Positions 39,230 to 48,567 of a stretch of DNA of 64,000 nucleotides are shown in pieces. Source of the DNA: an uncultured Clostridia bacterium (GTDB lineage Bacteria > Bacillota > Clostridia > Oscillospirales > CAG-272). The translations under genes were made by a program, and so were the position numbers. Under the pieces are notes generated by a model. That model was not told where the DNA came from. It was given only the letters and a program-made list of their open reading frames with translations, and did not search any database. Each line of letters opens with the position of its first letter. The stretch's first letter is position 1. The stretch covers positions 1 through 64,000 of the forward strand of contig CALWJV010000005.1 of NCBI GenBank assembly GCA_944381115.1. Reading direction: 5' to 3'.

Positions 39230-42016
39230 TTATCCTATTATTCTCTTACAACGTGGGCATATAAATTCGTCATCATATGCAACAGCGTCCTCAGAGTGCT
39301 TCCAGCAACGCGCACACTTCTTTCCGTCTGCTTTTTCAATTGATGCAAAAATAATTTCCCCGTCCTTCGGTTTACCTTTGATAAGTATTGTCTTCGAAAC
39401 TATAAAAACGTCAGAAAGTTCTTCAATGTCAAAAGAACTGAGAAAATCATAAATTTCTCCGTCAGCTGTGACAGTTACCTTTGCCTCAAGCGATTTTCCG
39501 ATAAGTTTTTCGGCCCTTGCCACTTCAAGTGCCGAAAGGACAACGTCGCGAAGTTCAAAGAGTTTGTTATATTTTTCCTCTTCTTTTGCATAATGTTCCG
39601 TACCGTCATACTCCGGCATCATGTTCAGTACCACATTTCTTACATCGTCCGTCTTTACATGCGGCATTGATTTCCAGATCTCATCTGCAGTAAATACAAG
39701 TATGGGAGAAATAAGCCTTGTGAGCGCTGAAAGTATTTTATACATTGTGGTCTGAGCTGCACGGCGTCCTTCTCCGTCCTTTTTCTCAACATATGTCCTG
39801 TCTTTGGAAATATCAATATAAAGTTTAGACATATCTGTGGTACAGAAATTGCTTATTTCATGAAATGCAATATGAAATTGGAAGTTTTCGTATGCTTCTC
39901 TTACATTTTTTATAAGATTGTTAAGTCTTGCAAGCGCCCATTTATCGATATCGGGAAGTTTGTTTTCATCCACCATATCTTTATCGGGATCAAAATCTGT
40001 CTCTGAAGTACCGAGATTGCCAATCAGGATTCTTGCGGTATTACGTATCTTACGGTATACCTCGGAAAGTTGTTTGAGAATATCTTTTGAGATCCTTGCG
40101 TCAACGGTAAAATCAACAGACGACACCCATAAACGGAGTATATCTGCACCGTAAGTATCTATAACGTCTTTGGGAGATACTGCGTTGCCTGCACTTTTGT
40201 GCATAGCCTTTCCCTCTCCGTCAACGGTCCATCCGTGTGTCACTATCTTCTTGTACGGTGCTCTTCCTCTTGCCGCTATGCTTGTAAGCATGGAAGACTG
40301 GAACCAGCCTCTGTACTGATCTCCGCCTTCAAGGTAAAGATCGGCGGGAGAACAAAGTTCTTCTCTTTCCTCAAGTACTGCGGCATGAGAAGATCCGGAG
40401 TCAAACCAAACGTCCATTATATCTTTTTCCTTGGTAAAATGCGTACATCCGCATTCGCACTTAAGTCCGGGAACTATTTCTTCCGCAGGCATATCATACC
40501 ATGCATTTGATCCTTTTTCTCTGAATAAAGCCGAAATTGCTTTTATCGTTGTGTCATTTATTATATATTTTCCGCAGCCGTCACAGTAAAGTATCGGTAT
40601 TGGCACTCCCCAGTTCCTTTGACGCGAAATACACCAGTCGTTCCTTTCGCGTATCATGGCTACCATTCTGTCTTTGCCCCATGCGGGTACCCATTCAATG
40701 CCGTCGCATGCTTTGACCGCCTCTTCCGTCATATCGGAAACGGAAGCAAACCACTGCTCTGTTGCACGGTAAATTATAGGATTCTTACATCTCCAACAAT
40801 GCGGGTATGAGTGGACTATTTTTTGGACCGCGAGAAGGGCTCCGCTTTCTTTGAGGTCTTTAAGTATTTCTTTATTTGCATCATCTGTTTTGAGTCCGCT
40901 GTACTTTCCGGCAAGTTCCGTAAGTCTTCCTTTGGAATCCACAGGCACTATAAGTTTCGGAAGAGAGGGGTATTTGCGCCATACTTCAAAGTCCTCGATA
41001 CCAAATCCCGGCGCAGTATGGACGCAACCTGTTCCTCCTTCAAGGGTTACGTGTGATCCGTTTATTACGTATGAAACTCTGTCAAGGAACGGGTGCGCCG
41101 CCTTCATTCCTTCCATTTCTCTGCCCTTCAGAGTCCCGATAACTTCAAAATCTTCTATTCCTGCCGCCTTTGCAACGCTTTCAAGAAGTCCGGATGCAAT
41201 GATATATGCTTCATCTGACACCTTTACAACCGAATATTCAAAATCCGGATTAAGACATATTCCCATGTTTCCGGGAAGCGTCCATGTGGTTGTCGTCCAT
41301 ATTACAAAGTAAACTTTTTCGGGAACACCCCTTATATTCCTTATTTTCTCGCCCAGGTCTTCTGTAACTTCAAACTTTACAAAAATGGAATCACACGGGT
41401 CATCGTTATATTCAATTTCTGCCTCTGCAAGAGCCGTTTCATCGTATGCACACCAATAAACCGGCTTCATACCCTTGTAAATATACCCCTTCTTTGCCAT
41501 TTCGCCGAAAACTTCTATCTGTTTTGCTTCAAATTCCGGTTTCAGCGTCAGGTATGGATTTTCCCAGTCTCCTATAATACCGAGCCGCTTAAATCCTTCT
41601 CTTTGTCTGTCAACATAGGAAAGAACAAAGTCCTTACATTTATTCCGGAATTCTGAAACCGTCATAGATCCTCTGTCAAGTTTTGTTTGCTTTATAATTG
41701 CACTTTCTGCAGGAAGTCCGTGACAGTCCCATCCCGGAACATACGGTGCATATTTTCCGCTCATATTTTTATATCGGACAATAAAATCCTTTAAAATTTT
41801 ATTTAATGCATGTCCGATATGAATATCCCCGTTTGCATACGGAGGACCGTCATGAAGAATATACTTCTGCTTTCCTTTATTTTTCTCCATAAGCGTTTTA
41901 TATAAAGATTCGTCTTCCCATTCTTTAAGCATATCCGGTTCTCTCTGAGGAAGATTTGCCCTCATTGCAAAATCGGTCACGGGCAGATTAAGTGTTTTTG
42001 AAAAATCGGTTGCCAT
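39230..42016 (-). CDS. ileS: Isoleucyl-tRNA synthetase
   Basis: Charges tRNA-Ile and edits misactivated valine. The 928 residues show DGPPYANGDIHIGHALNK near 55-75 (HIGH motif), WTTTTWTLPGN near 238 (editing domain), the KMSKS position written as KAMHKSAGN near 604 (a form common in Clostridia), and a C-terminal zinc knuckle CARCWKH...CPRC near 900-925. Length is that of the bacterial-type enzyme. ATG at 42016 follows TAGGAGAAAGTCAAA. It lies in the yggS-sepF-ileS-lspA-rluD cluster; divIVA, ylmG and ylmH, which often sit between sepF and ileS, are missing. No T-box is present in the 122-base leader. Confidence 0.98.
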   Translation of the reverse strand: MATDFSKTLNLPVTDFAMRANLPQREPDMLKEWEDESLYKTLMEKNKGKQKYILHDGPPYANGDIHIGHALNKILKDFIVRYKNMSGKYAPYVPGWDCHGLPAESAIIKQTKLDRGSMTVSEFRNKCKDFVLSYVDRQREGFKRLGIIGDWENPYLTLKPEFEAKQIEVFGEMAKKGYIYKGMKPVYWCAYDETALAEAEIEYNDDPCDSIFVKFEVTEDLGEKIRNIRGVPEKVYFVIWTTTTWTLPGNMGICLNPDFEYSVVKVSDEAYIIASGLLESVAKAAGIEDFEVIGTLKGREMEGMKAAHPFLDRVSYVINGSHVTLEGGTGCVHTAPGFGIEDFEVWRKYPSLPKLIVPVDSKGRLTELAGKYSGLKTDDANKEILKDLKESGALLAVQKIVHSYPHCWRCKNPIIYRATEQWFASVSDMTEEAVKACDGIEWVPAWGKDRMVAMIRERNDWCISRQRNWGVPIPILYCDGCGKYIINDTTIKAISALFREKGSNAWYDMPAEEIVPGLKCECGCTHFTKEKDIMDVWFDSGSSHAAVLEEREELCSPADLYLEGGDQYRGWFQSSMLTSIAARGRAPYKKIVTHGWTVDGEGKAMHKSAGNAVSPKDVIDTYGADILRLWVSSVDFTVDARISKDILKQLSEVYRKIRNTARILIGNLGTSETDFDPDKDMVDENKLPDIDKWALARLNNLIKNVREAYENFQFHIAFHEISNFCTTDMSKLYIDISKDRTYVEKKDGEGRRAAQTTMYKILSALTRLISPILVFTADEIWKSMPHVKTDDVRNVVLNMMPEYDGTEHYAKEEEKYNKLFELRDVVLSALEVARAEKLIGKSLEAKVTVTADGEIYDFLSSFDIEELSDVFIVSKTILIKGKPKDGEIIFASIEKADGKKCARCWKHSEDAVAYDDEFICPRCKRIIG

Positions 42017-42138
42017 TTTGACTTTCTCCTATATAGATTATTTTCAACTTTTGAAAATCTCTGTTTCAAATTTTCTTATCACGCATTTATTTTTATCTTC
42101 AATGATCTTTGTGCAGAATAAACACGGTTTTTTTGTCT

Positions 42139-42510
42139 TTATTTACTTTCCGTATCAACGGAAACTCCATCGGGGGTAAGAAGGAATGTCCTGTCTGACG
42201 GACGTTCTATGGTACCGTTTATCGCATAGATCACACCTGCTATGTAATCTATCATTCTTTTTGCCGTTTCGTCGTCAACATTATCCAGATTTAGAACTAC
42301 TGTTTGCCCGGCTTTCAGGCTGTCCGCCACCTCAGTTGCGTCTCCGAGGTTGTTCGGACGTACAACTTTCATTTTAAGTGCACTGCTGTTTATTGTAGGT
42401 TCTTTGGTTGGTATCGGTTGTTGAATGGGCTCAACCACCGGTTGTACATTTTTATATTCAAAGTTATCTTCCTGATACGGATCTGCTTTTTTATTGTTAA
42501 ATAAACTCAT
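42139..42510 (-). CDS. sepF: Cell division protein SepF
   Basis: SepF binds FtsZ filaments and the membrane and aligns the septum. The 123-residue protein begins MSLFNNKK at ATG 42510, directly after AAGGAGGAAAAT; the upstream extension to 42630 is not coding. Residues 1-45 form a variable polar linker. Residues about 46-120 are the SepF core, with KMKVVRPNNLGDATEVADSLKAG, TVVLNLDNVDDETAKRMIDYIAG and TFLLTPDGV, all typical. The N-terminal amphipathic helix seen in longer SepF proteins is weak here. Placed between yggS and ileS as expected. Confidence 0.95.
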   Translation of the reverse strand: MSLFNNKKADPYQEDNFEYKNVQPVVEPIQQPIPTKEPTINSSALKMKVVRPNNLGDATEVADSLKAGQTVVLNLDNVDDETAKRMIDYIAGVIYAINGTIERPSDRTFLLTPDGVSVDTESK

Positions 42511-42625
42511 ATTTTCCTCCTTATACCGCTTTTGATCTTTTTGATTTTTGTTTTTATAACTCTCTGCAAATGTTGATTCTGCCTGAATTTTTTTCGCACA
42601 TTTTTGTTGCCATGTACGGTCCGGT

Positions 42626-42654
42626 ATCATATCTTAAACAATAATTTCAATCAA
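42626..42654 (-). promoter_or_regulatory. Sigma-A-type promoter upstream of sepF
   Basis: Minus strand: TTGATT (42649-42654) and TATGAT (42626-42631) with a 17-base spacer, about 115 bases before the sepF start and after the yggS stop. Confidence 0.55.
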
Positions 42655-42687
42655 TGCAGGTTTTTTCTCCGCATGTCCTTGACCATT

Positions 42688-43416
42688 TTATTTACATACC
42701 GGACTTTTTTCCGCATACTCTCTGCGCCCGAACAATGCGCTTCCGACTCTGACCAGGTTTGCTCCGCATCTTACCGCCGCTTCAAAACTGTCTGACATAC
42801 CCATGCTGAGAGTTTTCATCTCTACCCCGGAAATGCACATTTCTTTTATTTTTTCGTAAAGTTCTCTTACCTCTGTAAAATACATTTCGTACTCTTTTTC
42901 GGTAATTTTTGCCGGAGCCATTGTCATAAGACCTTCTATTTTTATATTTTTCAATTTTGACGCTTCTTTTATAAGGCTTTCCGCGTCTTCGGGAAATACT
43001 CCTCCCTTTTCTGCCTCCCTGCCTATATTTATTTCTATCAAGACAGGCATGATTTTTCCAATAGCCGCTGCGCGCTTGTTTATTTCCTCTGCAAGTTTTA
43101 TGCTGTCAAGCGACTGTATCATATCAACTTTGTCAATTATCTGTCTTACTTTATTGGTTTGAAGTCCTCCGATAAAATGGATACTGATCCCCTCTTTTTC
43201 AATATAAGGGTATTTTTCCAGAAGTTCCTGTACTTTGTTTTCACCTATGTATTTAAGTGAAAGGTTCTTTATTGCATAATTGATAACATCAGCACTGACC
43301 GTTTTAGTTGCTGCAAGAAGAATAACCTCTCTGCCGCACGATCCGGTTTTTATTTTTTCTCTTACTGCTTTGAACCGTTCTTCCAACTCTTTTGTATTTG
43401 CCGTATCCGTAATCAT
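42688..43416 (-). CDS. yggS: YggS/PLPBP family PLP homeostasis protein
   Basis: A 242-residue PLP-binding TIM-barrel protein. YggS-type proteins keep pyridoxal phosphate and amino/keto-acid pools balanced rather than catalysing a known reaction. The PLP lysine is K38 in ILLAATKTV; GENKVQELLEKY, IHFIGGLQTNKV, INIGREAEKGG and LSMGMSDSFEAAVRCGANLVRVGSALFG are all family blocks. Start corrected to ATG 43416, which has AAAGGGGGCAT upstream; the longer frame to 43494 lacks a site. It precedes sepF, matching the ylmE-sepF order. Confidence 0.94.
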   Translation of the reverse strand: MITDTANTKELEERFKAVREKIKTGSCGREVILLAATKTVSADVINYAIKNLSLKYIGENKVQELLEKYPYIEKEGISIHFIGGLQTNKVRQIIDKVDMIQSLDSIKLAEEINKRAAAIGKIMPVLIEINIGREAEKGGVFPEDAESLIKEASKLKNIKIEGLMTMAPAKITEKEYEMYFTEVRELYEKIKEMCISGVEMKTLSMGMSDSFEAAVRCGANLVRVGSALFGRREYAEKSPVCK

Positions 43417-43519
43417 ATGCCCCCTTTCATCCGCCTGTGCATCTTTATGACCGCTCACCTTGCTGTACTGTTTTAAAAACCTGTTAAGAATCAAAACGGT
43501 TTATCAAATTTTTATGATT

Positions 43520-44500
43520 TTACAATTGCTCTGACTTGATCCTGTTTCTTATAATTTTTTCTGCGTAATCCGCAATATACTCAATATCGTCTTTATAAAT
43601 TTCCCCTCTGCTCATTCCAAAGGTTTCCGGATCGTCTCTGTATATCCAAGTTATTTTCTTATTTTTCCTGAACCAGGTAATTTGACGCTTTGCATAATTT
43701 CTCGAATTTTTCTTTATCTGCTCTACTGTATCGGAAAGCGTTGCTTTTCCGTCTATGTAAGCGAGTATCTCTTTATATCCTATCCCCTGAGACGCTGTAC
43801 TCTCTCTAAAAGATTTACAGTCGAGCGCTTTAACTTCATTAATCAGACCCTCTTCAATCATCATATCCACTCTTTTATTTATCCTTCCGTAAAGAGTTTC
43901 ACGATTTTTATAATCCAGTCCGATTATAAACGCATCGTACCGGCTCTCTTTTTCTCTTGAGCGTCTGTCCCATTCGGTTTTTGTTATTCCCGTTATATAA
44001 CGTATCTCCAATGCACGTATAACACGTTTAACATTGTTTTTATGCGTTTTTTCAGCGGACTGCGGGTCAATTTTCAAAAGTTCCGCATAAAGTTCGTCCG
44101 GGCTTTTTTTCATTAACTTTTCCCGGTATTCAGTATCCTGGCCCGCTGCAGAAAATTCATTCTCCGAAAGCACGCTGTCAAGATACAGTCCCGTACCTCC
44201 ACAAAAGATCGGTATTTTCCCTCTTGCTAAAATTTCTTCCGCCTTTTTTTTGGCGAGTACCGCATAATCGGCACAGGAAAAATTTTCGATCGGTTCAGCA
44301 ATTCCGACAAGATGGTGTTTTATACCGCATGTCTCTTCATCCTTGACTTTTGCAGTTCCGATATCCATATTTTTATATATCTGCATCGAATCACAGGAAA
44401 TTATCTCTCCGTTAAATCTCTTGGCAAGTTCTACTGAAAGTGCGGTTTTTCCTGTCGCAGTCGGTCCGACTATCGCTATAATCTTTATTTTTTCCGCCAT
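43520..44500 (-). CDS. miaA: tRNA dimethylallyltransferase
   Basis: MiaA adds dimethylallyl to A37 of tRNAs reading UNN codons. The 326-residue protein has P-loop GPTATGKTALSVELAKRF near 12-29, EIISCDSMQIYKNMDIGTAK near 32, HHLVGIAEPIENFSCADY near 62, FCGGTGLYLDSVL near 98 and RNYAKRQITWFR near 276. ATG at 44500 forms a TGATG overlap with the rbfA stop; the in-frame TTG at 44503 overlaps rbfA more and is unlikely. No strong site of its own, so translational coupling to rbfA is probable. mutL and hfq, common miaA neighbours, are absent. Confidence 0.96.
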   Translation of the reverse strand: MAEKIKIIAIVGPTATGKTALSVELAKRFNGEIISCDSMQIYKNMDIGTAKVKDEETCGIKHHLVGIAEPIENFSCADYAVLAKKKAEEILARGKIPIFCGGTGLYLDSVLSENEFSAAGQDTEYREKLMKKSPDELYAELLKIDPQSAEKTHKNNVKRVIRALEIRYITGITKTEWDRRSREKESRYDAFIIGLDYKNRETLYGRINKRVDMMIEEGLINEVKALDCKSFRESTASQGIGYKEILAYIDGKATLSDTVEQIKKNSRNYAKRQITWFRKNKKITWIYRDDPETFGMSRGEIYKDDIEYIADYAEKIIRNRIKSEQL

Positions 44501-44880
44501 CAATCTTCAGACAAATCTTTTTCGCTGTCTTCTTCGTCTGGAAGTACATCACGGAGAAGTGCTGCTACTCTGTTTCCTCTTTCTATCGAATTATCATATG
44601 AAAAAGCAAGAAAAGGAGTTTCTCTTAAGTTTATCTTTGCTGCAAGTGCCGTCCTCAGATATCCTGCCGCACCTTTAAGTGCTGTTCTTACATCCTTTTC
44701 ACTGTACTTCTTTGAAAAAAATGAAAAGTATACTGTTGCGTTTTTAAGGTCCTTCGCACACGCTACATCGGTTATTGTAACTATGCTGTTCTGTATTCTC
44801 GGATCCTTAAGCTCCCTTACCGCTTCGGAAAGAGCCTGCAATATTTGCTCGTTTATTCTTGTTTGTCTGTAACCCGACAT
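44500..44880 (-). CDS. rbfA: Ribosome-binding factor A
   Basis: RbfA helps 30S subunit maturation at the 16S 5-prime end. The 126-residue KH-fold protein shows RINEQILQALSEAVRELKDPR near 6-26, ITDVACAKDLKNATVYFSFF near 36, GAAGYLRTALAAKINLRETPFLAFSYDNSIERGNR near 70-105, and an acidic tail. Start set at ATG 44880 because GGAG lies six bases upstream; ATG 44886 is directly abutted by that GGAG. It is separated from its usual infB-rbfA-nrnA-truB context and is fused by overlap to miaA. Confidence 0.93.
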   Translation of the reverse strand: MSGYRQTRINEQILQALSEAVRELKDPRIQNSIVTITDVACAKDLKNATVYFSFFSKKYSEKDVRTALKGAAGYLRTALAAKINLRETPFLAFSYDNSIERGNRVAALLRDVLPDEEDSEKDLSED

Positions 44881-44920
44881 ATTCATCTCCGCATATCTTT
44901 TTATTATGAAATTTCAAATT

Positions 44921-45739
44921 TCAGAAAAGTTTTTTAAGTACACTTTCAAAGTTTACTCCGTAAGTGTGCTCCTTTCCGTTCGTATTTAACATTGCATCAC
45001 ATACGAATCTTGCCGCCTTGGCTGAGGCCTCCAGTGCAGTACTTCCGTTTACAAAACTTCCTGTAAACACAGAGGAAAATATATCTCCGGTTCCGTGGAA
45101 AACTGCAGGAATCTTATCCTCAAAATGATACTGATACGTCTCTCCGTCGCTTACACAGACTCCGAGTTTGTCCGGTTGATAACTTACACCTTTCAGTATA
45201 ACATTTTTTACACCTATATCTTTCAGTCCACTTATAAGCGACTTTATATATTCTTCTCCGTACTCTTCTTTATATTCAATTCCGGTAATAAACGATGCCT
45301 CGGTTATATTCGGCAATACATAATCAGAACCATTTATATATTTTGACATCTTTTTTACAAATTCAAGATCAAAACCTTTATAAAGTTTTCCATGATCCGC
45401 CATTGCAGGGTCGGTTATTATCGGTGCTCCTTCTTTAAGGAGTTTTTTTCTGACATCTATAAGAATGTCAAGTTGTTTTGCGTTTCCGATATACCCGGTG
45501 TACAGACAATCAAACTTTTCACCGTATTTTTCCCAATGTGCAATTATATCCGGCATATCATCAGTAAGATCCCTAAATGTATAACCGCTCCAAGAACCCG
45601 TATGTGTTGAAAGCACCGCTGACGGTAAAATAACACATTCTACCCCGAGTGCTGAAATTATAGGAAGGGCCACTGTTATGGAGCACTGTCCAAGGCAGGA
45701 AATATCCTGAACTGTAAGTATTCTTTTTGAAATTGACAT
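44921..45739 (-). CDS. Pyridoxal/pyridoxamine kinase-like protein
   Basis: A 272-residue PfkB/ribokinase-superfamily kinase of the pyridoxal kinase group, phosphorylating vitamin B6 vitamers with ATP. Landmarks: VQDISCLGQCSITVALPIISALG near 10-33, STHTGSWSGY near 45, ITDPAMADHGKLYKGF near 107, DYVLPNITEASFITG near 138 and the ATP/anion-hole motif HGTGDIFSSVFTG near 214. ATG at 45739 with AGAAGGAAATTTT. Upstream of rbfA by 40 bases. Functionally it fits with the PLP-handling yggS nearby, although they need not be linked. Confidence 0.88.
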   Translation of the reverse strand: MSISKRILTVQDISCLGQCSITVALPIISALGVECVILPSAVLSTHTGSWSGYTFRDLTDDMPDIIAHWEKYGEKFDCLYTGYIGNAKQLDILIDVRKKLLKEGAPIITDPAMADHGKLYKGFDLEFVKKMSKYINGSDYVLPNITEASFITGIEYKEEYGEEYIKSLISGLKDIGVKNVILKGVSYQPDKLGVCVSDGETYQYHFEDKIPAVFHGTGDIFSSVFTGSFVNGSTALEASAKAARFVCDAMLNTNGKEHTYGVNFESVLKKLF

Positions 45740-45851
45740 AAAATTTCCTTCTTTCCTTGCTTTAGAATTTTAAAGTTATCTTAAAAATCTATATTTCTTT
45801 TTTAACTTTTAATTTCTTGTTTAAAAACTCCGACCGCTAAAACTTGTTATG

Positions 45852-46865
45852 TTATTTTGCACCGAAAAAATTATAATCGACTGCGTAATCACCGTCTTCT
45901 TGTTTGATTATTCCGCAATTACAGTGTCTTGCTATATCAAATAGTTTTCTGCCATCTATTGCAACTATATCAGGCAATCCGTTTATTACAGTAGTTGCAT
46001 CTCTGTGGAATCGCGATGTCGTCATAAAAATTCCTTTTGTTCCTTTTTCGACGTAAAACGCACCGACAAACTGCTTGACTTCATTAAGCGTTACATTTGA
46101 ATTTGCTCTTTGTTTACACTGTACAAGTACGGTATCTTCAAATCCCAGCCAGTCCGAAACTGTTAGCATAAGGTCTATTCCTCCGTCATCCGCTCCGCCG
46201 ATAACATTACATGAACCGACAAGTTTTTCGCATGTAATAAAATACTTTTCAAGAAGCATTGCAGAGTAATTTTCAAAAAATTCTCCGCCTTTTGAGTTCA
46301 GAAATGAAATAAATTCTTCAAATACCGAATTCGGTCTTTTCATGAGTATCATATCGGAACCTATTGAATACCGGCCCCCTATATAACTTATCTTCCCTCT
46401 TTTTGTTAAGGACGATAGCAACTTTACAACCGTTTTTTTGATCATGGAATCGTCTTCAAGCGTAAGCGTTTCAGAAGCACCGAAATATACGGTTACTTTT
46501 TCGATTATCTCTTCTTCTGTCATTGCTCTCGACTGCAAAAGTGCAATAATGTACGGGGCGATCTCTGCCTCCGTTATAATCACCGCCGGCTTTTTTTTCA
46601 GTGTGACAATGTTTTTTTCATCTATTCCTATATCGCCGTATTTTTTCATATCGGCAAGTGCCGTCCCAACAATACTTCTGTAAAGTGCAAAGACGCCGCT
46701 TGCGGATCGGTCTTTACGCTCTGATTCGGTCATACCGGAACATTCCACCGCTTTGTCAATAATTAATTTTCGCTGTACAGGACCGTTTTTCAGGATATCA
46801 AGTATATCTTTTTTGCACTTTTTCAAATACGCTTTATAGTTTGTTTTTATTTCTTGCGTCGTCAT
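45852..46865 (-). CDS. Mrr-type restriction endonuclease
   Basis: A 337-residue protein with a C-terminal Mrr_cat (PD-D/ExK-like) nuclease domain at about 180-315: FENYSAMLLEKYF near 197, the catalytic D231 in GGADDGGIDLML, Q249-C-K251 in VLVQCKQR, and GIFMTTSRFHRDA near 278. Residues 1-175 look like two winged-helix repeats, as in Mrr_N, and probably bind DNA. No methyltransferase or other restriction gene is adjacent, so it would act as a type IV enzyme on modified DNA, if active. It has its own consensus promoter. ATG at 46865 follows AAAAGGGAGC. Confidence 0.85.
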   Translation of the reverse strand: MTTQEIKTNYKAYLKKCKKDILDILKNGPVQRKLIIDKAVECSGMTESERKDRSASGVFALYRSIVGTALADMKKYGDIGIDEKNIVTLKKKPAVIITEAEIAPYIIALLQSRAMTEEEIIEKVTVYFGASETLTLEDDSMIKKTVVKLLSSLTKRGKISYIGGRYSIGSDMILMKRPNSVFEEFISFLNSKGGEFFENYSAMLLEKYFITCEKLVGSCNVIGGADDGGIDLMLTVSDWLGFEDTVLVQCKQRANSNVTLNEVKQFVGAFYVEKGTKGIFMTTSRFHRDATTVINGLPDIVAIDGRKLFDIARHCNCGIIKQEDGDYAVDYNFFGAK

Positions 46866-46912
46866 TTACCGCTCCCTTTTAACTTATAAACTTTTATACA
46901 ATATTACTTTTT

Positions 46913-46941
46913 ATTATAAAATATAATTTATATTTTGTCAA
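46913..46941 (-). promoter_or_regulatory. Consensus sigma-A promoter of the Mrr-type gene
   Basis: Minus strand: TTGACA (46936-46941) and TATAAT (46913-46918) with a 17-base spacer, about 40 bases before the start. Confidence 0.8.
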
Positions 46942-47035
46942 GTATCAATTCATTTTTGAAATTGAAAAATTATTTTAAAGCAATCAGTCAATTTTTACTT
47001 TTGTCTTACCAAAAAGTTTTTAAGCATTTCTTCTT

Positions 47036-47051
47036 GTATAAAATTTTATAC
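47036..47051. repeat. 16-bp perfect palindrome next to the antiporter stop codon
   Basis: GTATAAAATTTTATAC reads identically on both strands and directly abuts the stop codon of the antiporter gene. It may be a protein-binding site or chance in A/T-rich DNA. Confidence 0.35.
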
Positions 47052-48296
47052 CTACTGGGCTTTTTGATCAATACTCAGATTTTCCGGTTTTGGGTCTTTT
47101 TTAATCTCTCCTGCTTTTGTAAGGACAAATTTTGTAAGGAGAGGACCGACGAGTTCATAAACAAGAGTTGCACAAAGCACGACAGCCCGGATCTTTATTC
47201 CATACTCTTCAGGGAGTGCGGAAATAACAATCTGGCTCATTCCGATTGCAACACCTGCCTGCGGAAGAAGTGCAACGCCAAGATATCTTTTAACATTTTT
47301 ACTTTCGCGAACAACCGTAGCACCAATCCGTGCGCCAAAATATTTTCCAAGAGATCGTAGAATTATATACATTACTCCGAGAAGTCCCACTGTCGGAAGT
47401 ATTCCAAGATCAAGCTCTGCTCCTGAAATAACAAAAAACAGCAAAAATACTACCGGAGTCCAATGATCGGTAATATCAATCATTTTTTCGCTTTCTGAAT
47501 AAAAATTTGCCATAACAGCCCCTATGGACATACAAAGCAGAAGTGAAGAAAGATTCCAAAGCGATGAAAGTGAAGTACCGAGAAAAACTGCGCAAATTAT
47601 AGAAGTAAGACGGTTTGAACGCGAATGAAAAAATCCCATTCCGAAAGTAAGAACAGCCCCTATAGCCGCACCTACAACAAGTGACAAAACTATTTCACGG
47701 AGCGGATCAAGAAGCATAAGTCCTATATTCGGACTTTCTGCAGCAGATAAAATTTTCGCTATCGAAAGCGATATTGAAAACACTATTAATCCTATTGCAT
47801 CGTCAAGTGCAACAACGGGAAGCAGTATATCTGTAATTGGCCCTTTTGCACTATATTGACGTACAACCATTAGTGTTGCCGCAGGTGCGGTTGCAGTTGC
47901 AATGGCGCCCAATGAAATGGCAACTGCAGGTGGGAAAAAAATAAGAAGACCTATATCAACCACCGCAGTAGTTACAAGCGCCTGAAAAAATGTTATTACA
48001 AGTACACTTTTTCCTATGGACCTTATTTTTGAAATTCTGAACTCTCCGCCTATTGAAAATGCAATGAACCCGAGAGCGACATTTACAAGAAGAGTAAGAG
48101 GCTCGATCAGATCCTGGGGTATTATCTGAAGGAAACTCGGACCAATCAAAACTCCTGCTATAAGATATCCGGTAACATTTGGTAATCCGAGAAACTTAAC
48201 AATTCTGTTGAAAATAAGCCCCGCCAAAACAGCGACTCCGAGAGAAAGCAAAATATCCTTTGCAAAAAACTCTCCTATTGAATTAAAAATCTCCAA
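47052..48296 (-). CDS. CPA2-family cation/proton antiporter
   Basis: A 414-residue membrane protein with about 12-13 helices, of the monovalent cation:proton antiporter-2 (KefB/GerN-like) family. Family text: LAGLIFNRIVKFLGLPNVTGYLIAGVLIGP split across residues 19-53, the ATATAPAATLMVVRQY region near 133-148, and the ion-binding double aspartate in PVVALDDAIGLIVFS near 160-174. No C-terminal TrkA-N domain, so it is the short type. Ion specificity (Na+ or K+) is not readable. The start is a TTG at 48296, preceded by AAGAAGG; no ATG fits. Divergent from the CDF gene. Confidence 0.88.
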   Translation of the reverse strand: MEIFNSIGEFFAKDILLSLGVAVLAGLIFNRIVKFLGLPNVTGYLIAGVLIGPSFLQIIPQDLIEPLTLLVNVALGFIAFSIGGEFRISKIRSIGKSVLVITFFQALVTTAVVDIGLLIFFPPAVAISLGAIATATAPAATLMVVRQYSAKGPITDILLPVVALDDAIGLIVFSISLSIAKILSAAESPNIGLMLLDPLREIVLSLVVGAAIGAVLTFGMGFFHSRSNRLTSIICAVFLGTSLSSLWNLSSLLLCMSIGAVMANFYSESEKMIDITDHWTPVVFLLFFVISGAELDLGILPTVGLLGVMYIILRSLGKYFGARIGATVVRESKNVKRYLGVALLPQAGVAIGMSQIVISALPEEYGIKIRAVVLCATLVYELVGPLLTKFVLTKAGEIKKDPKPENLSIDQKAQ

Positions 48297-48350
48297 AAAA
48301 ACGACCTTCTTTCAATTAGTTGATTTGTATATTTGTATGCATATTATTAT

Positions 48351-48379
48351 ATTATAAACTTCCTACAACTTAAATTCAA
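48351..48379 (-). promoter_or_regulatory. Promoter of the antiporter gene
   Basis: Minus strand: TTGAAT (48374-48379) and TATAAT (48351-48356) with a 17-base spacer, about 55 bases before the start at 48296. The remaining divergent region to 48567 has only weak candidates for the plus-strand CDF promoter (TTGCTT...TACCAT, ending near 48500). Confidence 0.65.
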
Positions 48380-48567
48380 TAATTATTTTGTATGAAAATA
48401 TATTTTTTCATGTTATTTTTTTGTAATATTTTAAAGGTTTTCAAAATTTTTGTGAAATTTTGAAAAAACGGTTGCTTTTTTTCATAAATTGTACTACCAT
48501 AAAAACAATATATTCGACATAATTTCTTGAATTTATAAAATTCAAGAACAAAAAAGGAGACTTTAAT

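Noticed and set aside
42017-42138. Search for an Ile T-box in front of ileS
   Set aside because: Only 122 bases separate sepF and ileS, with no GGTGGCACCGC-like core and no terminator hairpin.
44500-44503. TTG start for miaA one codon upstream
   Set aside because: The ATG at 44500 gives the standard TGATG coupling with rbfA and matches the family N-terminus; the TTG has no separate ribosome site.
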